Of a DNA stretch of 56,706 nt, positions 25,874 through 34,015 are shown piece by piece. The position numbers and the translations under genes were made by a program. The number at the start of each line of letters is the position of its first letter. The stretch's first letter is position 1. The notes below the pieces were generated by a model. That model worked only from the letters and a program-made list of their open reading frames with translations. It was not told where the DNA came from and searched no databases. Source of the DNA: SURF-13 sp041695325 (GTDB lineage: Bacteria; Pseudomonadota; Gammaproteobacteria; SURF-13); assembly GCA_041695325.1 (NCBI GenBank), contig JBGFRC010000003.1:1-56706 (forward strand), read 5' to 3'.

Positions 25874-26236
25874 ATGGCCAGCATTCTAGCGGTGGATGAT
25901 TCTGCGTCCATGCGGCAAATGGTGAGTTTCACGCTCAAAGGCGCGGGTTATGAGGTAGTGGAGGCGGTGGACGGGCAAGACGCCATGAATCTCGCCAAGA
26001 GCAAAAAAGTCAACCTGGTGGTGACTGATGTGAACATGCCCAATATGGACGGCATTTCGCTTATCAAGGCGCTGCGCGCCCTGCCCGACTACAAGTTCAC
26101 GCCCATATTAATGCTCACCACCGAGGCGGGTGACGGCAAAAAGCAGGAAGGCAAAAGCGCGGGTGCGACCGGCTGGATCGTAAAGCCGTTTAATCCCGAA
26201 CAACTGCTCGCCACCATCAAGAAAGTACTGGGATAA
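25874..26236 (+). CDS. cheY: CheY-type single-domain response regulator
   Basis: The 120-residue REC-only protein has acid pocket D8-D9, phospho-acceptor D52 (VVTDVNMPNMDG), a Thr switch residue in MLTTEAG near 86 and the invariant Lys in WIVKPF near 104. Next to cheA it is likely the output regulator (binding FliM) or a phosphate sink of this array. No cheZ or cheC is in the window, so how the signal is terminated cannot be told. ATG 25874 follows TTGGAGAAG. cheA starts 8 bp downstream. Confidence 0.92.
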   Translation: MASILAVDDSASMRQMVSFTLKGAGYEVVEAVDGQDAMNLAKSKKVNLVVTDVNMPNMDGISLIKALRALPDYKFTPILMLTTEAGDGKKQEGKSAGATGWIVKPFNPEQLLATIKKVLG

Positions 26237-26244
26237 AAATCATT

Positions 26245-28248
26245 ATGAGCATTAACCTGGCCCAATTCCACCAGACCTTCTTCGAAGAGAGTTTCGAGGG
26301 CCTGGACACGATGGAAGCCGGCCTGTTGTCCTTGAGCGAAGGCCGGGCGGACGCGGATACCATCAATACCATCTTCCGCGCCACGCACTCCATCAAGGGC
26401 GGATCGGCCACGTTTGGTTTCAGCGCGGTGGCGAAATTCACCCACGTGATGGAAACGCTGCTGGATGAAATGCGCGGCGAACGCATCGCGCCGAGCGAGA
26501 CCACGGTCAACGTGCTGCTGCGCTCGGTGGATTGTCTGCGCGCCATGCTGGAAGCGGTGAAAAGCAACACCACGTTCGATGAAGCGTTGCAACATGAGTT
26601 GTACAGCGAGATGCAGCACATCCTCGATGCAAACCCGGATGCGCCTGCGGCGGTATCCGGCATAAAGGGCGGCGGCACCAAGAGCGCCGCCGCCTCCGGC
26701 TGGACTATCGGTTTTCGTCCCCACGCGCATCTGCTGCGCACCGGCAACGATCCACTGCGGCTGTTGCGCGAGCTCGGCACGCTGGGGAAGCTGAACGTCA
26801 AGGCCGATGTTTCCGGCCTGCCGCCGTTCGCGGAGATGAACCCGGAAAACTGTTACCTGCGTTGGGAGATCAGTCTGCGGGCCGCCGCCCCACACCAGGC
26901 GGTGGCGGAGATTTTCAACTGGGTGGATGGAGATTGTGATCTGGATATCCGTGCCAACGCGGAGCCGTCCGTGTCCACGCCGGTTTCCATAAGCACGGAA
27001 ACGGCTCAGGCCGCGCCGCCCGTCAAGGCCGAGCGTTCCGTAGCGGCGGAAAGCGCCGCCTCGATACGCGTCAGCACCGACAAGGTGGACGCGCTGGTAA
27101 ACATGGTGGGTGAACTGGTGATTACCCAGTCCATGCTGAGCCAGTTGGGAGAAGATTTCAGCATGGAGCGGATTTTAAAGCTGCGCGACGGCCTGGCGCA
27201 ACTGGAACGCAATACGCGCGAGCTGCAAGAGAGCGTGATGCGCATCCGCATGATGCCGATCAGCCACTGCTTCAGCCGTATCCCGCGCATGGTGCATGAC
27301 CTGTGTCATAAGCTCGGCAAGAAGGTCGAGGTAAGGCTGTCCGGGGAGCAGACCGAGCTGGACAAAACGGTACTGGAGAAAATCGGCGACCCGCTGGTGC
27401 ATCTGGTGCGCAACTCGCTCGATCACGGCATCGAAAAGCCTGAGGCGAGAGCCGCCACGGGCAAGTCGGAAATCGGCACGCTGTGCCTCAACGCCTTCCA
27501 CAAGGGCGGCAACATCGTGATTGAGATCAGCGACGACGGGGCCGGGCTCAACAAGGACAAGATACTCGCCAAGGCCAAGGAGCGCGGCCTGATTAAAGGT
27601 GACGAGCCGCTTGGCGATGAAAAGATATACGAGCTGATTTTCCTGCCCGGCTTTTCCACCGCCGAGGTGGTGAGCGACGTGTCCGGGCGCGGGGTGGGTA
27701 TGGACGTGGTGCGGCGCAACATCAAAAGCCTGAACGGCAAGATCGAGATCGAATCCCAGGCCAGCAAGGGCACGACGATACGCATCCGCCTGCCGCTCAC
27801 CCTGGCGATACTGGACGGTATGTCCATCGCGGTGAACGGGCAGATGTTCATCATCCCCCTCACCTTTATCGCCGAGTCGTTGCAGCCGAAGCCGGAAGAT
27901 ATTCAGGGCATCGCGGGCCGGGAGCGCGTGGTGCGCGTGCGCGGCGATTATGTGCCGGTGATCGCGCTGTATGAGTTATTCAATATTCCGCCCAGAATCA
28001 CCCAGCCTGAGCAGGGCATTCTGGTGCTGGTCGAGGCCGAAGGCAGGAAGATTGCATTGTTTATTGACGAGATCATGGGACAGCACCAGGTGGTGCTGAA
28101 GAGCCTGGAGTCAAATTACCGCAAGGTGGACGGCATCGCGGGCGCGACCATCATGGGCGACGGCACGGTGGCGGTGATACTGGACGTCGCCGCGCTGGTG
28201 CGTTTGAGCCGTGAGCCACGCGCCGCGCTGCAAAGAGAGGCGGCTTGA
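26245..28248 (+). CDS. cheA: Chemotaxis histidine kinase
   Basis: Core kinase of the receptor array. The 667-residue protein has a P1 Hpt domain with phospho-His H48 (FRATHSIKGGSATFG) and a P2-like segment (about 150-235). P3 dimerisation follows (about 270-340: STDKVDALVNMVGELVITQS), then the P4 kinase with N-box HLVRNSLDHGIE, G1 DDGAGLN and GRGVGMDVVRRNI. P5, a CheW-like SH3 pair, runs from about 510 (IRLPLTLAILDGMS) to the end. All catalytic motifs are intact. The spacing to cheY (8 bp) and cheW (17 bp) marks an operon. Confidence 0.96.
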   Translation: MSINLAQFHQTFFEESFEGLDTMEAGLLSLSEGRADADTINTIFRATHSIKGGSATFGFSAVAKFTHVMETLLDEMRGERIAPSETTVNVLLRSVDCLRAMLEAVKSNTTFDEALQHELYSEMQHILDANPDAPAAVSGIKGGGTKSAAASGWTIGFRPHAHLLRTGNDPLRLLRELGTLGKLNVKADVSGLPPFAEMNPENCYLRWEISLRAAAPHQAVAEIFNWVDGDCDLDIRANAEPSVSTPVSISTETAQAAPPVKAERSVAAESAASIRVSTDKVDALVNMVGELVITQSMLSQLGEDFSMERILKLRDGLAQLERNTRELQESVMRIRMMPISHCFSRIPRMVHDLCHKLGKKVEVRLSGEQTELDKTVLEKIGDPLVHLVRNSLDHGIEKPEARAATGKSEIGTLCLNAFHKGGNIVIEISDDGAGLNKDKILAKAKERGLIKGDEPLGDEKIYELIFLPGFSTAEVVSDVSGRGVGMDVVRRNIKSLNGKIEIESQASKGTTIRIRLPLTLAILDGMSIAVNGQMFIIPLTFIAESLQPKPEDIQGIAGRERVVRVRGDYVPVIALYELFNIPPRITQPEQGILVLVEAEGRKIALFIDEIMGQHQVVLKSLESNYRKVDGIAGATIMGDGTVAVILDVAALVRLSREPRAALQREAA

Positions 28249-28265
28249 ATAAGGAGAGGGAAGTG

Positions 28266-28784
28266 ATGAAAGCACAACAAGCAACGAATGAGATGGCAAA
28301 TCCCATCCATGCGGAGGGAGGGCTCAGTAATGAATTTCTGACCTTCACCCTCGGTAAAGAGGAATACGGTCTGGATATCCTCAAGGTGCAGGAGATACGC
28401 GGTTATGACGCGGTGACGGCGATAGCCAATTCGCCCGCCTTTATCAAGGGCGTGATCAACCTGCGCGGCATCATCGTGCCGATTGTAGACATGCGTATCA
28501 AATTCAACCTGGGCAAGGTGGAATACAACGAGTACACCGTGGTCATCATCCTCAACGTGGCCAATCGCGTGGTGGGGATGGTGGTGGACGGCGTATCCGA
28601 CGTGATCACGCTCAAGCCGGACCAGATCAAGCCCGCGCCGGAGTTCGGCTCGGCGTTTGACACCCGCTATCTCACCGGCCTCGGCACGGTGGACAACCGC
28701 ATGCTGATACTGGTGGACATCGAGAAGCTGATGTCGGGCCGTGATATGGGTCTGATGGATAAGGTGGAAGCTCAAGGGGAATAG
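28266..28784 (+). CDS. cheW: Chemotaxis coupling protein
   Basis: Links receptors to CheA P5. The 172-residue protein has the CheW fold: FLTFTLGKEEYGLDILKVQE, INLRGIIVPIVDMRIKF, VVGMVVDGVSDVITL, then LTGLGTVDNRMLILVDIEKL. ATG 28266 lies 10 nt after AGGAGAGG. An in-frame TTG at 28245 overlaps that ribosome site and is unlikely. The globin-receptor gene follows after 3 bp. Confidence 0.95.
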   Translation: MKAQQATNEMANPIHAEGGLSNEFLTFTLGKEEYGLDILKVQEIRGYDAVTAIANSPAFIKGVINLRGIIVPIVDMRIKFNLGKVEYNEYTVVIILNVANRVVGMVVDGVSDVITLKPDQIKPAPEFGSAFDTRYLTGLGTVDNRMLILVDIEKLMSGRDMGLMDKVEAQGE

Positions 28785-28787
28785 ATC

Positions 28788-31001
28788 ATGAAACTGAGTG
28801 AAAGACAAATCAGGCTGGTGCAGACGAGCTTTGCCAAAGTGGAACCGATCGCCGACAAGGCGGGGGAGTTATTTTACGGCCGGCTCTTCCAGCTCGAACC
28901 CGGGTTGCGCCGGCTTTTTCGAGGCGACATGAAGCTCCAGGGCAAGAAGCTTATCTCCATGATCGCGGCCGCAGTCAAGGGGCTCGACAACATGCCTGGC
29001 CTGGTGCCGGTTCTGCAGGGTCTTGGGCGGCGCCACGCCGGCTATGGCGTGCAGGACAGGGACTATGCCACGGTGGGGCAGGCATTTATCTGGACGCTGG
29101 AAAAGGGCTTGGGCGGCGCGTTTACCCCCGACATACGGGAAGCGTGGGTTGCCGTCTATGCGGTGATCGCCGACACCATGAAAGCGGCAGCCGCGGGTCG
29201 CGGGAATCCAGATTCGTTAATTTATCGAAGGAGGACAAACATGTTCAGGAACTTGCTTAAGAGCGGCCAGACAGAACGCAGGGCCGAGATGATTGAAGAC
29301 ATTATCGCCAAAATGGCGGCGGGTGATTATAACGCCATGATCGAGGAACCGTCGGGCCATGACGGCATGGACAGAATCATACGCGCGTTGAAAGGCTTGC
29401 AGGAGCACCTTGCCGGGCAAAGCGCGGACACCGTGAAAAAATTCGAGGATTCGGCCCGCATTAAAAGGGGACTGGATGTGGCGGCGACCAACGTCATGAT
29501 CGCGGACAACGATAATAACATTGTCTATATGAACGAGTCGATACAGGCGATGCTCAAGACGGCCGAAAGCGACATCCGCAAAGAGCTGCCGAATTTCAAT
29601 ACGGCCAAGCTGATGGGGGCCAATATAGACAGCTTCCACAAGAACCCGGCGCACCAGCGCCAGATGTTGAAGGCGCTGAGCGGCACCTATCGCACCTCGA
29701 TCAAGGTGGGCGGGCGCAGCTTTAACCTGATCGCCAACCCGGTGATCACCGACACCGGCGAACGGATCGGCAGCGTGGTGGAGTGGGCGGACGTCACGGA
29801 GCAGGTCAAGATACAGGAAGAAGTGGATCGCGTGGTCACCGGCGCGCTAAGCGGCGACCTGACACAGCGCATAGACTTGGCCGGCAAGACGGGCTTCATG
29901 AAGAGCCTGAGTGAAGGCATCAACAAGCTGGTGCAGGTTGTCTCCTCCGCCATTGACGAGACGGTGCGCGCGCTGGGCCTGATCGCCAAGGGCGACTTGA
30001 CGCAGAAGATCATCACTGAATACAGCGGTTCCTTCGGCGAGATCAAGGACAACGCCAACACCACGATTGATAAATTGACGGAGATCGTGGGCCAGATCAA
30101 GGAGGCGACCGACGCCATCAATACCGCGGCGAAGGAAATCGCCACCGGCAACAGTGATTTGTCGCAGCGCACCGAAGAACAGGCCTCCAACCTGGAAGAG
30201 ACGGCCTCCAGCATGGAAGAGCTGACCTCCACGGTGAAGCAGAACGCCGAGAACGCCAAGCAGGCCAACCAGCTGGCGGTGGGCGCGCGCGATGTGGCGG
30301 TGAAGGGCGGTGACGTGGTAGGCAAGGTGGTGACCACCATGGCTTCCATCAACGAGTCCTCGAAGAAGATCGTAGACATCATATCGGTGATAGAAGGCAT
30401 CGCCTTCCAGACCAATATCCTGGCCCTGAACGCCGCGGTGGAAGCGGCGCGCGCCGGAGAGCAGGGCAGGGGCTTTGCGGTGGTGGCGGGAGAAGTGCGT
30501 ACCCTGGCCCAGCGCAGCGCCGCGGCGGCCAAGGAGATCAAGGGTCTGATCGGTGATTCGGTGGAAAAGGTCGAAGACGGCACCAAGCTGGTGGACCAGG
30601 CGGGCAAGACCATGGAAGAGATCGTCAGCTCCGTGAAGCGCGTGACCGACATCATGTCCGAGATCTCGGCGGCCTCCATGGAGCAGAGCGCCGGTATAGA
30701 TCAGGTGAACAAGGCCATTACGCAGATGGATGAAGTGACGCAGCAGAACGCGGCCTTGGTAGAAGAGGCCGCCGCCGCCGCCGAGTCACTGGAAGAACAG
30801 GCGGGCAAACTGGCTGAAACAGTGAGCGTGTTCCGCTTGCAGGGCGGGGAGGGAAAGTCTTTACCCCAGACGCGGGCTGCGGCGGCGCCGGGCAAGGTGT
30901 CCGCCCCGGCGTCACACCCTGCGGTAAGGCCGACCAAGGAGCATAAGGCAAAGGTGAGCAAGCCCGCTGCCGGTAAGGAAGATGAATGGAAGGAATTTTA
31001 A
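28788..31001 (+). CDS. Globin-PAS-HAMP methyl-accepting chemotaxis protein (cytosolic)
   Basis: A 737-residue soluble chemoreceptor with an N-terminal globin. Residues 1-138 match bacterial single-domain/flavohemoglobin-type globins: FYGRLF with Tyr30 at the B10 position, then RRHAGYGV with His83 as proximal F8 ligand, then DYATVGQAFIWTL and WVAVYAVIADT. A PAS domain follows (about 222-340), then two HAMP-like GDLTQ(R/K)I units (356-362, 402-408), then the MCP signalling hairpin (about 440-690) with IAFQTNILALNAAVEAARAG. The C-terminus DEWKEF contains an xWxxF CheR/CheB tether. There is no membrane segment. The heme ligands suggest oxygen, NO or redox input (inference). A strong internal start at 29241 could give a globin-free form. 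Confidence 0.93.
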   Translation: MKLSERQIRLVQTSFAKVEPIADKAGELFYGRLFQLEPGLRRLFRGDMKLQGKKLISMIAAAVKGLDNMPGLVPVLQGLGRRHAGYGVQDRDYATVGQAFIWTLEKGLGGAFTPDIREAWVAVYAVIADTMKAAAAGRGNPDSLIYRRRTNMFRNLLKSGQTERRAEMIEDIIAKMAAGDYNAMIEEPSGHDGMDRIIRALKGLQEHLAGQSADTVKKFEDSARIKRGLDVAATNVMIADNDNNIVYMNESIQAMLKTAESDIRKELPNFNTAKLMGANIDSFHKNPAHQRQMLKALSGTYRTSIKVGGRSFNLIANPVITDTGERIGSVVEWADVTEQVKIQEEVDRVVTGALSGDLTQRIDLAGKTGFMKSLSEGINKLVQVVSSAIDETVRALGLIAKGDLTQKIITEYSGSFGEIKDNANTTIDKLTEIVGQIKEATDAINTAAKEIATGNSDLSQRTEEQASNLEETASSMEELTSTVKQNAENAKQANQLAVGARDVAVKGGDVVGKVVTTMASINESSKKIVDIISVIEGIAFQTNILALNAAVEAARAGEQGRGFAVVAGEVRTLAQRSAAAAKEIKGLIGDSVEKVEDGTKLVDQAGKTMEEIVSSVKRVTDIMSEISAASMEQSAGIDQVNKAITQMDEVTQQNAALVEEAAAAAESLEEQAGKLAETVSVFRLQGGEGKSLPQTRAAAAPGKVSAPASHPAVRPTKEHKAKVSKPAAGKEDEWKEF
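29228..29243 (+). promoter_or_regulatory. Strong in-frame internal ribosome binding site and start within the globin-receptor gene
   Basis: AAGGAGG (29228-29234), a 6-nt spacer and ATG 29241, codon 152 of the same frame. Translation from here gives a 586-residue receptor (MFRNLLKSGQTERR...) with PAS, HAMP and signalling domains but no globin. The site is stronger than the one before the full-length ATG (CAAGGGGAATAGATC). Confidence 0.75.
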
Positions 31002-31081
31002 GACTGGTTTATAGGGTTGGGTGAGCCATAGCGGCCGGGTAAACCTTGCGCGCCTGATCTCTGAGTCAGGAGGATCACACA

Positions 31082-31267
31082 ATGAAAGCGGTTAAAGGCT
31101 TATATCTGAACATGTACAGCGTGTTTTTTGACGTCTTCGCCGAGATGGCGCGGGTGCACTCACTGCACGCGGATATCACGGCCGGGGTCAACAGTGGCTT
31201 TGACCGACGTGACAGGCAACGGGACGACCCTGTTCAAGATAGAGAAATGATACAAAAGAAAAGATAG
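31082..31267 (+). CDS. Small protein of unknown function between the receptor and cheR
   Basis: A 61-residue product (MKAVKGLYLNMYSVFFDVFA..., ending DREMIQKKR). The N-terminal half is amphipathic to hydrophobic, with aromatic residues around 8-20; the C-terminal half is strongly charged. No family is recognised. The start is well supported by CAGGAGGATCACACA directly before the ATG. The position inside the che operon suggests expression, but the reading frame has no other support. The rest of 31002-31363 holds only short leader sequence. Confidence 0.45.
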   Translation: MKAVKGLYLNMYSVFFDVFAEMARVHSLHADITAGVNSGFDRRDRQRDDPVQDREMIQKKR

Positions 31268-31363
31268 GGGGTAAGCAGATGGATCAAGCGTCCGGCTCCC
31301 GCTCGAATTTCCAGCGGTGATTGCCGGATACCCATTTCCGTGGATTACGGTTAAAGGACCACG

Positions 31364-32218
31364 ATGTCGGTCATATTAAAATCCAACGGTGAACCGCGCG
31401 AGTTTCACTTTACTCAGCAGGATTTCGAACGCGTCAAAAAGCTGATTTACGCCCATGCCGGCATCTCGCTCAGTTCCGGCAAGATAGACATGGTATACAG
31501 CCGCCTGGCGCGGCGGCTGCGCGCGCACAAGCTTGCTTCTTTCAGCGACTATCTCGCGCTGCTTGAGGACGATGCATCACCCGAATGGGAGGCGTTCACC
31601 AACGCGTTGACCACCAATCTCACCTCGTTTTTCCGCGAACAACATCATTTTCCCATCCTGGCGGCGCACCTGAAGAAGCAGAAAGGGAGGCATCCGCTGC
31701 GTATCTGGTGCGTGGCAGCCTCTACCGGGGAAGAACCGTACTCGATAGCGATGACCGCAGCCGAGGTATGTGGGCTGTATAACCCGCAGGTCAGCATTCT
31801 TGCCTCAGACCTGGACACGCAGGTGCTGGCCACGGCCGAGCGGGGGGTGTATCCGCTGGAGCGGGTGGAAAAGCTGCCGGCAGACAAGCTCAGCCGCTAT
31901 TTTCTGAAGGGGACAGGTTCCAACGCCGGCCAGGTCAAGGTGCGCAAGGAGTTATGTGATAGGGTACAGTTTCTGCGCATCAACCTGCTGGATGAAAGAT
32001 GGCCGATCAAGGGTGCGTTTGACGTGATTTTCTGCCGCAATGTAATGATTTATTTTGACAAAAGGACCCAGTACGAGATTCTGCGCAAATTCGTCCCTTA
32101 CCTGCACCCTGACGGCTTGTTGTTTGCGGGACACTCCGAGAGCTTCCATCACGCCAGCGATCTGTTCACCCCCTGCGGAAAGACGGTGTATCGCCTGACA
32201 CATGGAGCATCCCGCTAG
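31364..32218 (+). CDS. cheR: Chemoreceptor glutamate methyltransferase
   Basis: Transfers methyl groups from S-adenosylmethionine to receptor glutamates for adaptation. The 284-residue protein has the helical N-terminal domain (FERVKKLIYAHAGISLSSGK) and the methyltransferase core with the SAM-binding motif IWCVAASTGEEPYSIAM (about 115-131), then VIFCRNVMIYFDK near 222-234 and FAGHSESF. The receptor upstream carries the matching C-terminal pentapeptide tether. ATG 31364 lies 3 nt after AAAGGACC. The stop overlaps the cheD GTG by one base (TAGTG). Confidence 0.95.
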   Translation: MSVILKSNGEPREFHFTQQDFERVKKLIYAHAGISLSSGKIDMVYSRLARRLRAHKLASFSDYLALLEDDASPEWEAFTNALTTNLTSFFREQHHFPILAAHLKKQKGRHPLRIWCVAASTGEEPYSIAMTAAEVCGLYNPQVSILASDLDTQVLATAERGVYPLERVEKLPADKLSRYFLKGTGSNAGQVKVRKELCDRVQFLRINLLDERWPIKGAFDVIFCRNVMIYFDKRTQYEILRKFVPYLHPDGLLFAGHSESFHHASDLFTPCGKTVYRLTHGASR

Positions 32219-32870
32219 TGAGCGCGAACATGGCGAACAATGCGAGGTTTATGGCCGTTCAGGGCGATCAAGAAACGACCAAGGTCTGCCCGGCGGCACC
32301 GGAAATTTATTACGACCGCAATTTCAACACCCAGGCCGCGAAGGTATTGCCGGGCGGCTATTACGTCACGGCGCGCGACATGATGATCGTCACTGTGCTC
32401 GGCTCCTGCGTCTCGGCGTGTATCCGCGATCCGGTGAATAAAATCGGCGGCATGAATCATTTCATGCTGCCCGAGCATAGCGGCGAGGCGGACGATCCGA
32501 TGAGCAGCTCGCCCGTTACGGTGCCTATGCCATGGAAATTCTTATTAACAACCTGCTCAAGATGGGCGCTGATCGCAGGTGTCTGGAGGCCAAGCTGTTC
32601 GGCGCGGGGCGCGTGCTGGCCGGAGTAACCGATGTGGGCAAGCGTAACGCGCGTTTCGCGCTGGAGTATCTGCAAAAGGAAAATATCCGCGTCGCCGCCC
32701 AGGACCTCGGCAATGTTTACCCGCGCAAGGTGTATTACTTTCCGCAGTCCGGCCTGGTGAAGCTCAAAACGCTGCGCAATCTGCACAACGACACCATCGT
32801 TCAACGCGAACGCGAATATCGAAGCTGCATTGACACCCTGCCAATTACCGGTGAAGTAGAACTGTTTTAA
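32218..32870 (+). pseudogene. cheD: cheD, chemoreceptor glutamine deamidase, disrupted by a frameshift
   Basis: CheD deamidates receptor glutamines and, in other species, works with CheC. The first frame from GTG 32218 encodes the catalytic half: T59-V-L-G-S-C64 and GGMNH81-FMLPE. Near 32490-32500 it runs out of homology and ends at 32628. The rest of CheD continues in another frame as DEQLARYGAYAMEILINNLL (from 32499), LEAKLFGAGRVLAGVTDVGKRN and QDLGNVYPRKVYYFPQSG, to 32870. One base is missing relative to an intact gene, between about 32440 and 32499. Sequencing error, recent mutation or frameshifting are all possible. The joined length, about 217 residues, is normal. cheB starts 12 bp downstream. 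Confidence 0.85.
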
Positions 32871-32882
32871 TCAGGGGATAAT

Positions 32883-33950
32883 ATGACAATCAGGGTATTG
32901 GTGGTGGATGACTCGGCCCTGGTGCGCAATATGCTCACCGGAATTATCAACGGCCGCGCCGGGATGACGGTAGTCGGCACGGCCTCCGATCCGCTGATGG
33001 CGCGCGACAAGATCAAGCAACTCAAGCCTGATGTGCTGACGCTGGACGTGGAAATGCCCAAGATGGACGGCCTCTCCTTTCTGGAGAAGCTCATGCGCCT
33101 GCGCCCCATGCCGGTGGTCATGGTTTCCTCACTTACCGAGCGCGGCGTGGAGATCACGCTGCGCGCACTGGAGCTGGGCGCGGTGGATTTTGTGTCCAAG
33201 CCCAAGGTGGATTTGGCCGATACGCTCTCCGATTACGCCAATGAAATCGCGGACAAGATCAGGACCGCGGCGCGCGCACGGCCGCGCCCCTCGATAGCGG
33301 ATATCGCAACCAGGGTGGTGGAATCGAAGTTGTCCGCCGACGCGGTGCTGGCCAAAAAGGCGCCGCCCAGGCATTTCAGGACCACGGACAAGCTGATCGC
33401 CATCGGCGCCTCCACCGGCGGCACCGAGGCCATCAAGGAGGTGCTGATGGCGATGCCCGCTGATGCGCCGGGCACGGTTATCACGCAACACATCCCCGCC
33501 GCGTTCAGTACGCCCTTTGCCCAGCGTATGAACAGCGTTTCGGCGATGACGGTGTGCGAGGCCGACGATGGGCAGACTATCCTGCCCGGTCACGTTTACA
33601 TCGCGCCGGGCGGCCGGCATCTGATGGTGGTGCGCGACGGCGCGCGTTTCGTGTGCACATTGAGTAACGGGCCGCCGGTGAACCGGCACCGACCCTCGGT
33701 GGACGTACTGTTCCGCTCGGTGGCGCAGAACGTCGGTCCCAATGCCTGTGGGGTGATACTCACCGGCATGGGGGATGACGGCGCACGCGGATTAAAGGAG
33801 ATGCATGACACGGGCGCTTTCACCGTCGCGCAGGATGAAAAGACCAGCGTTGTATGGGGCATGCCCGGTGAGGCCGTCAAACACGGCGCGGTGGATGAGA
33901 TATTGCCGCTAGACCAGATCAGCCGCCGGATTATCAAGACCGCGGCATGA
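32883..33950 (+). CDS. cheB: Chemoreceptor methylesterase/deamidase
   Basis: Removes receptor methyl groups when phosphorylated by CheA. The 355-residue protein has a REC domain (D9-D10, phospho-acceptor D55, Lys in VSKPK near 107). A linker leads to the CheB catalytic domain with the triad Ser177 (GASTGG), His203 (TQHIP) and Asp near 298-299 (GMGDDG). The domain also has deamidase activity in known members, which matters here because cheD is broken. ATG 32883 follows CAGGGGATAAT. Confidence 0.95.
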   Translation: MTIRVLVVDDSALVRNMLTGIINGRAGMTVVGTASDPLMARDKIKQLKPDVLTLDVEMPKMDGLSFLEKLMRLRPMPVVMVSSLTERGVEITLRALELGAVDFVSKPKVDLADTLSDYANEIADKIRTAARARPRPSIADIATRVVESKLSADAVLAKKAPPRHFRTTDKLIAIGASTGGTEAIKEVLMAMPADAPGTVITQHIPAAFSTPFAQRMNSVSAMTVCEADDGQTILPGHVYIAPGGRHLMVVRDGARFVCTLSNGPPVNRHRPSVDVLFRSVAQNVGPNACGVILTGMGDDGARGLKEMHDTGAFTVAQDEKTSVVWGMPGEAVKHGAVDEILPLDQISRRIIKTAA

Positions 33951-34015
33951 AGCTGGCATGAAAACTGCAGCCACTTTTGCTGAAACCCTTGTAAAAACAA
34001 TGGAATTATTGCCGG

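Noticed and set aside
32487..32505. Programmed ribosomal frameshift in cheD
   Set aside because: No classic slippery heptamer with downstream structure was seen at the join; a deletion or sequencing error is simpler, although not proven.
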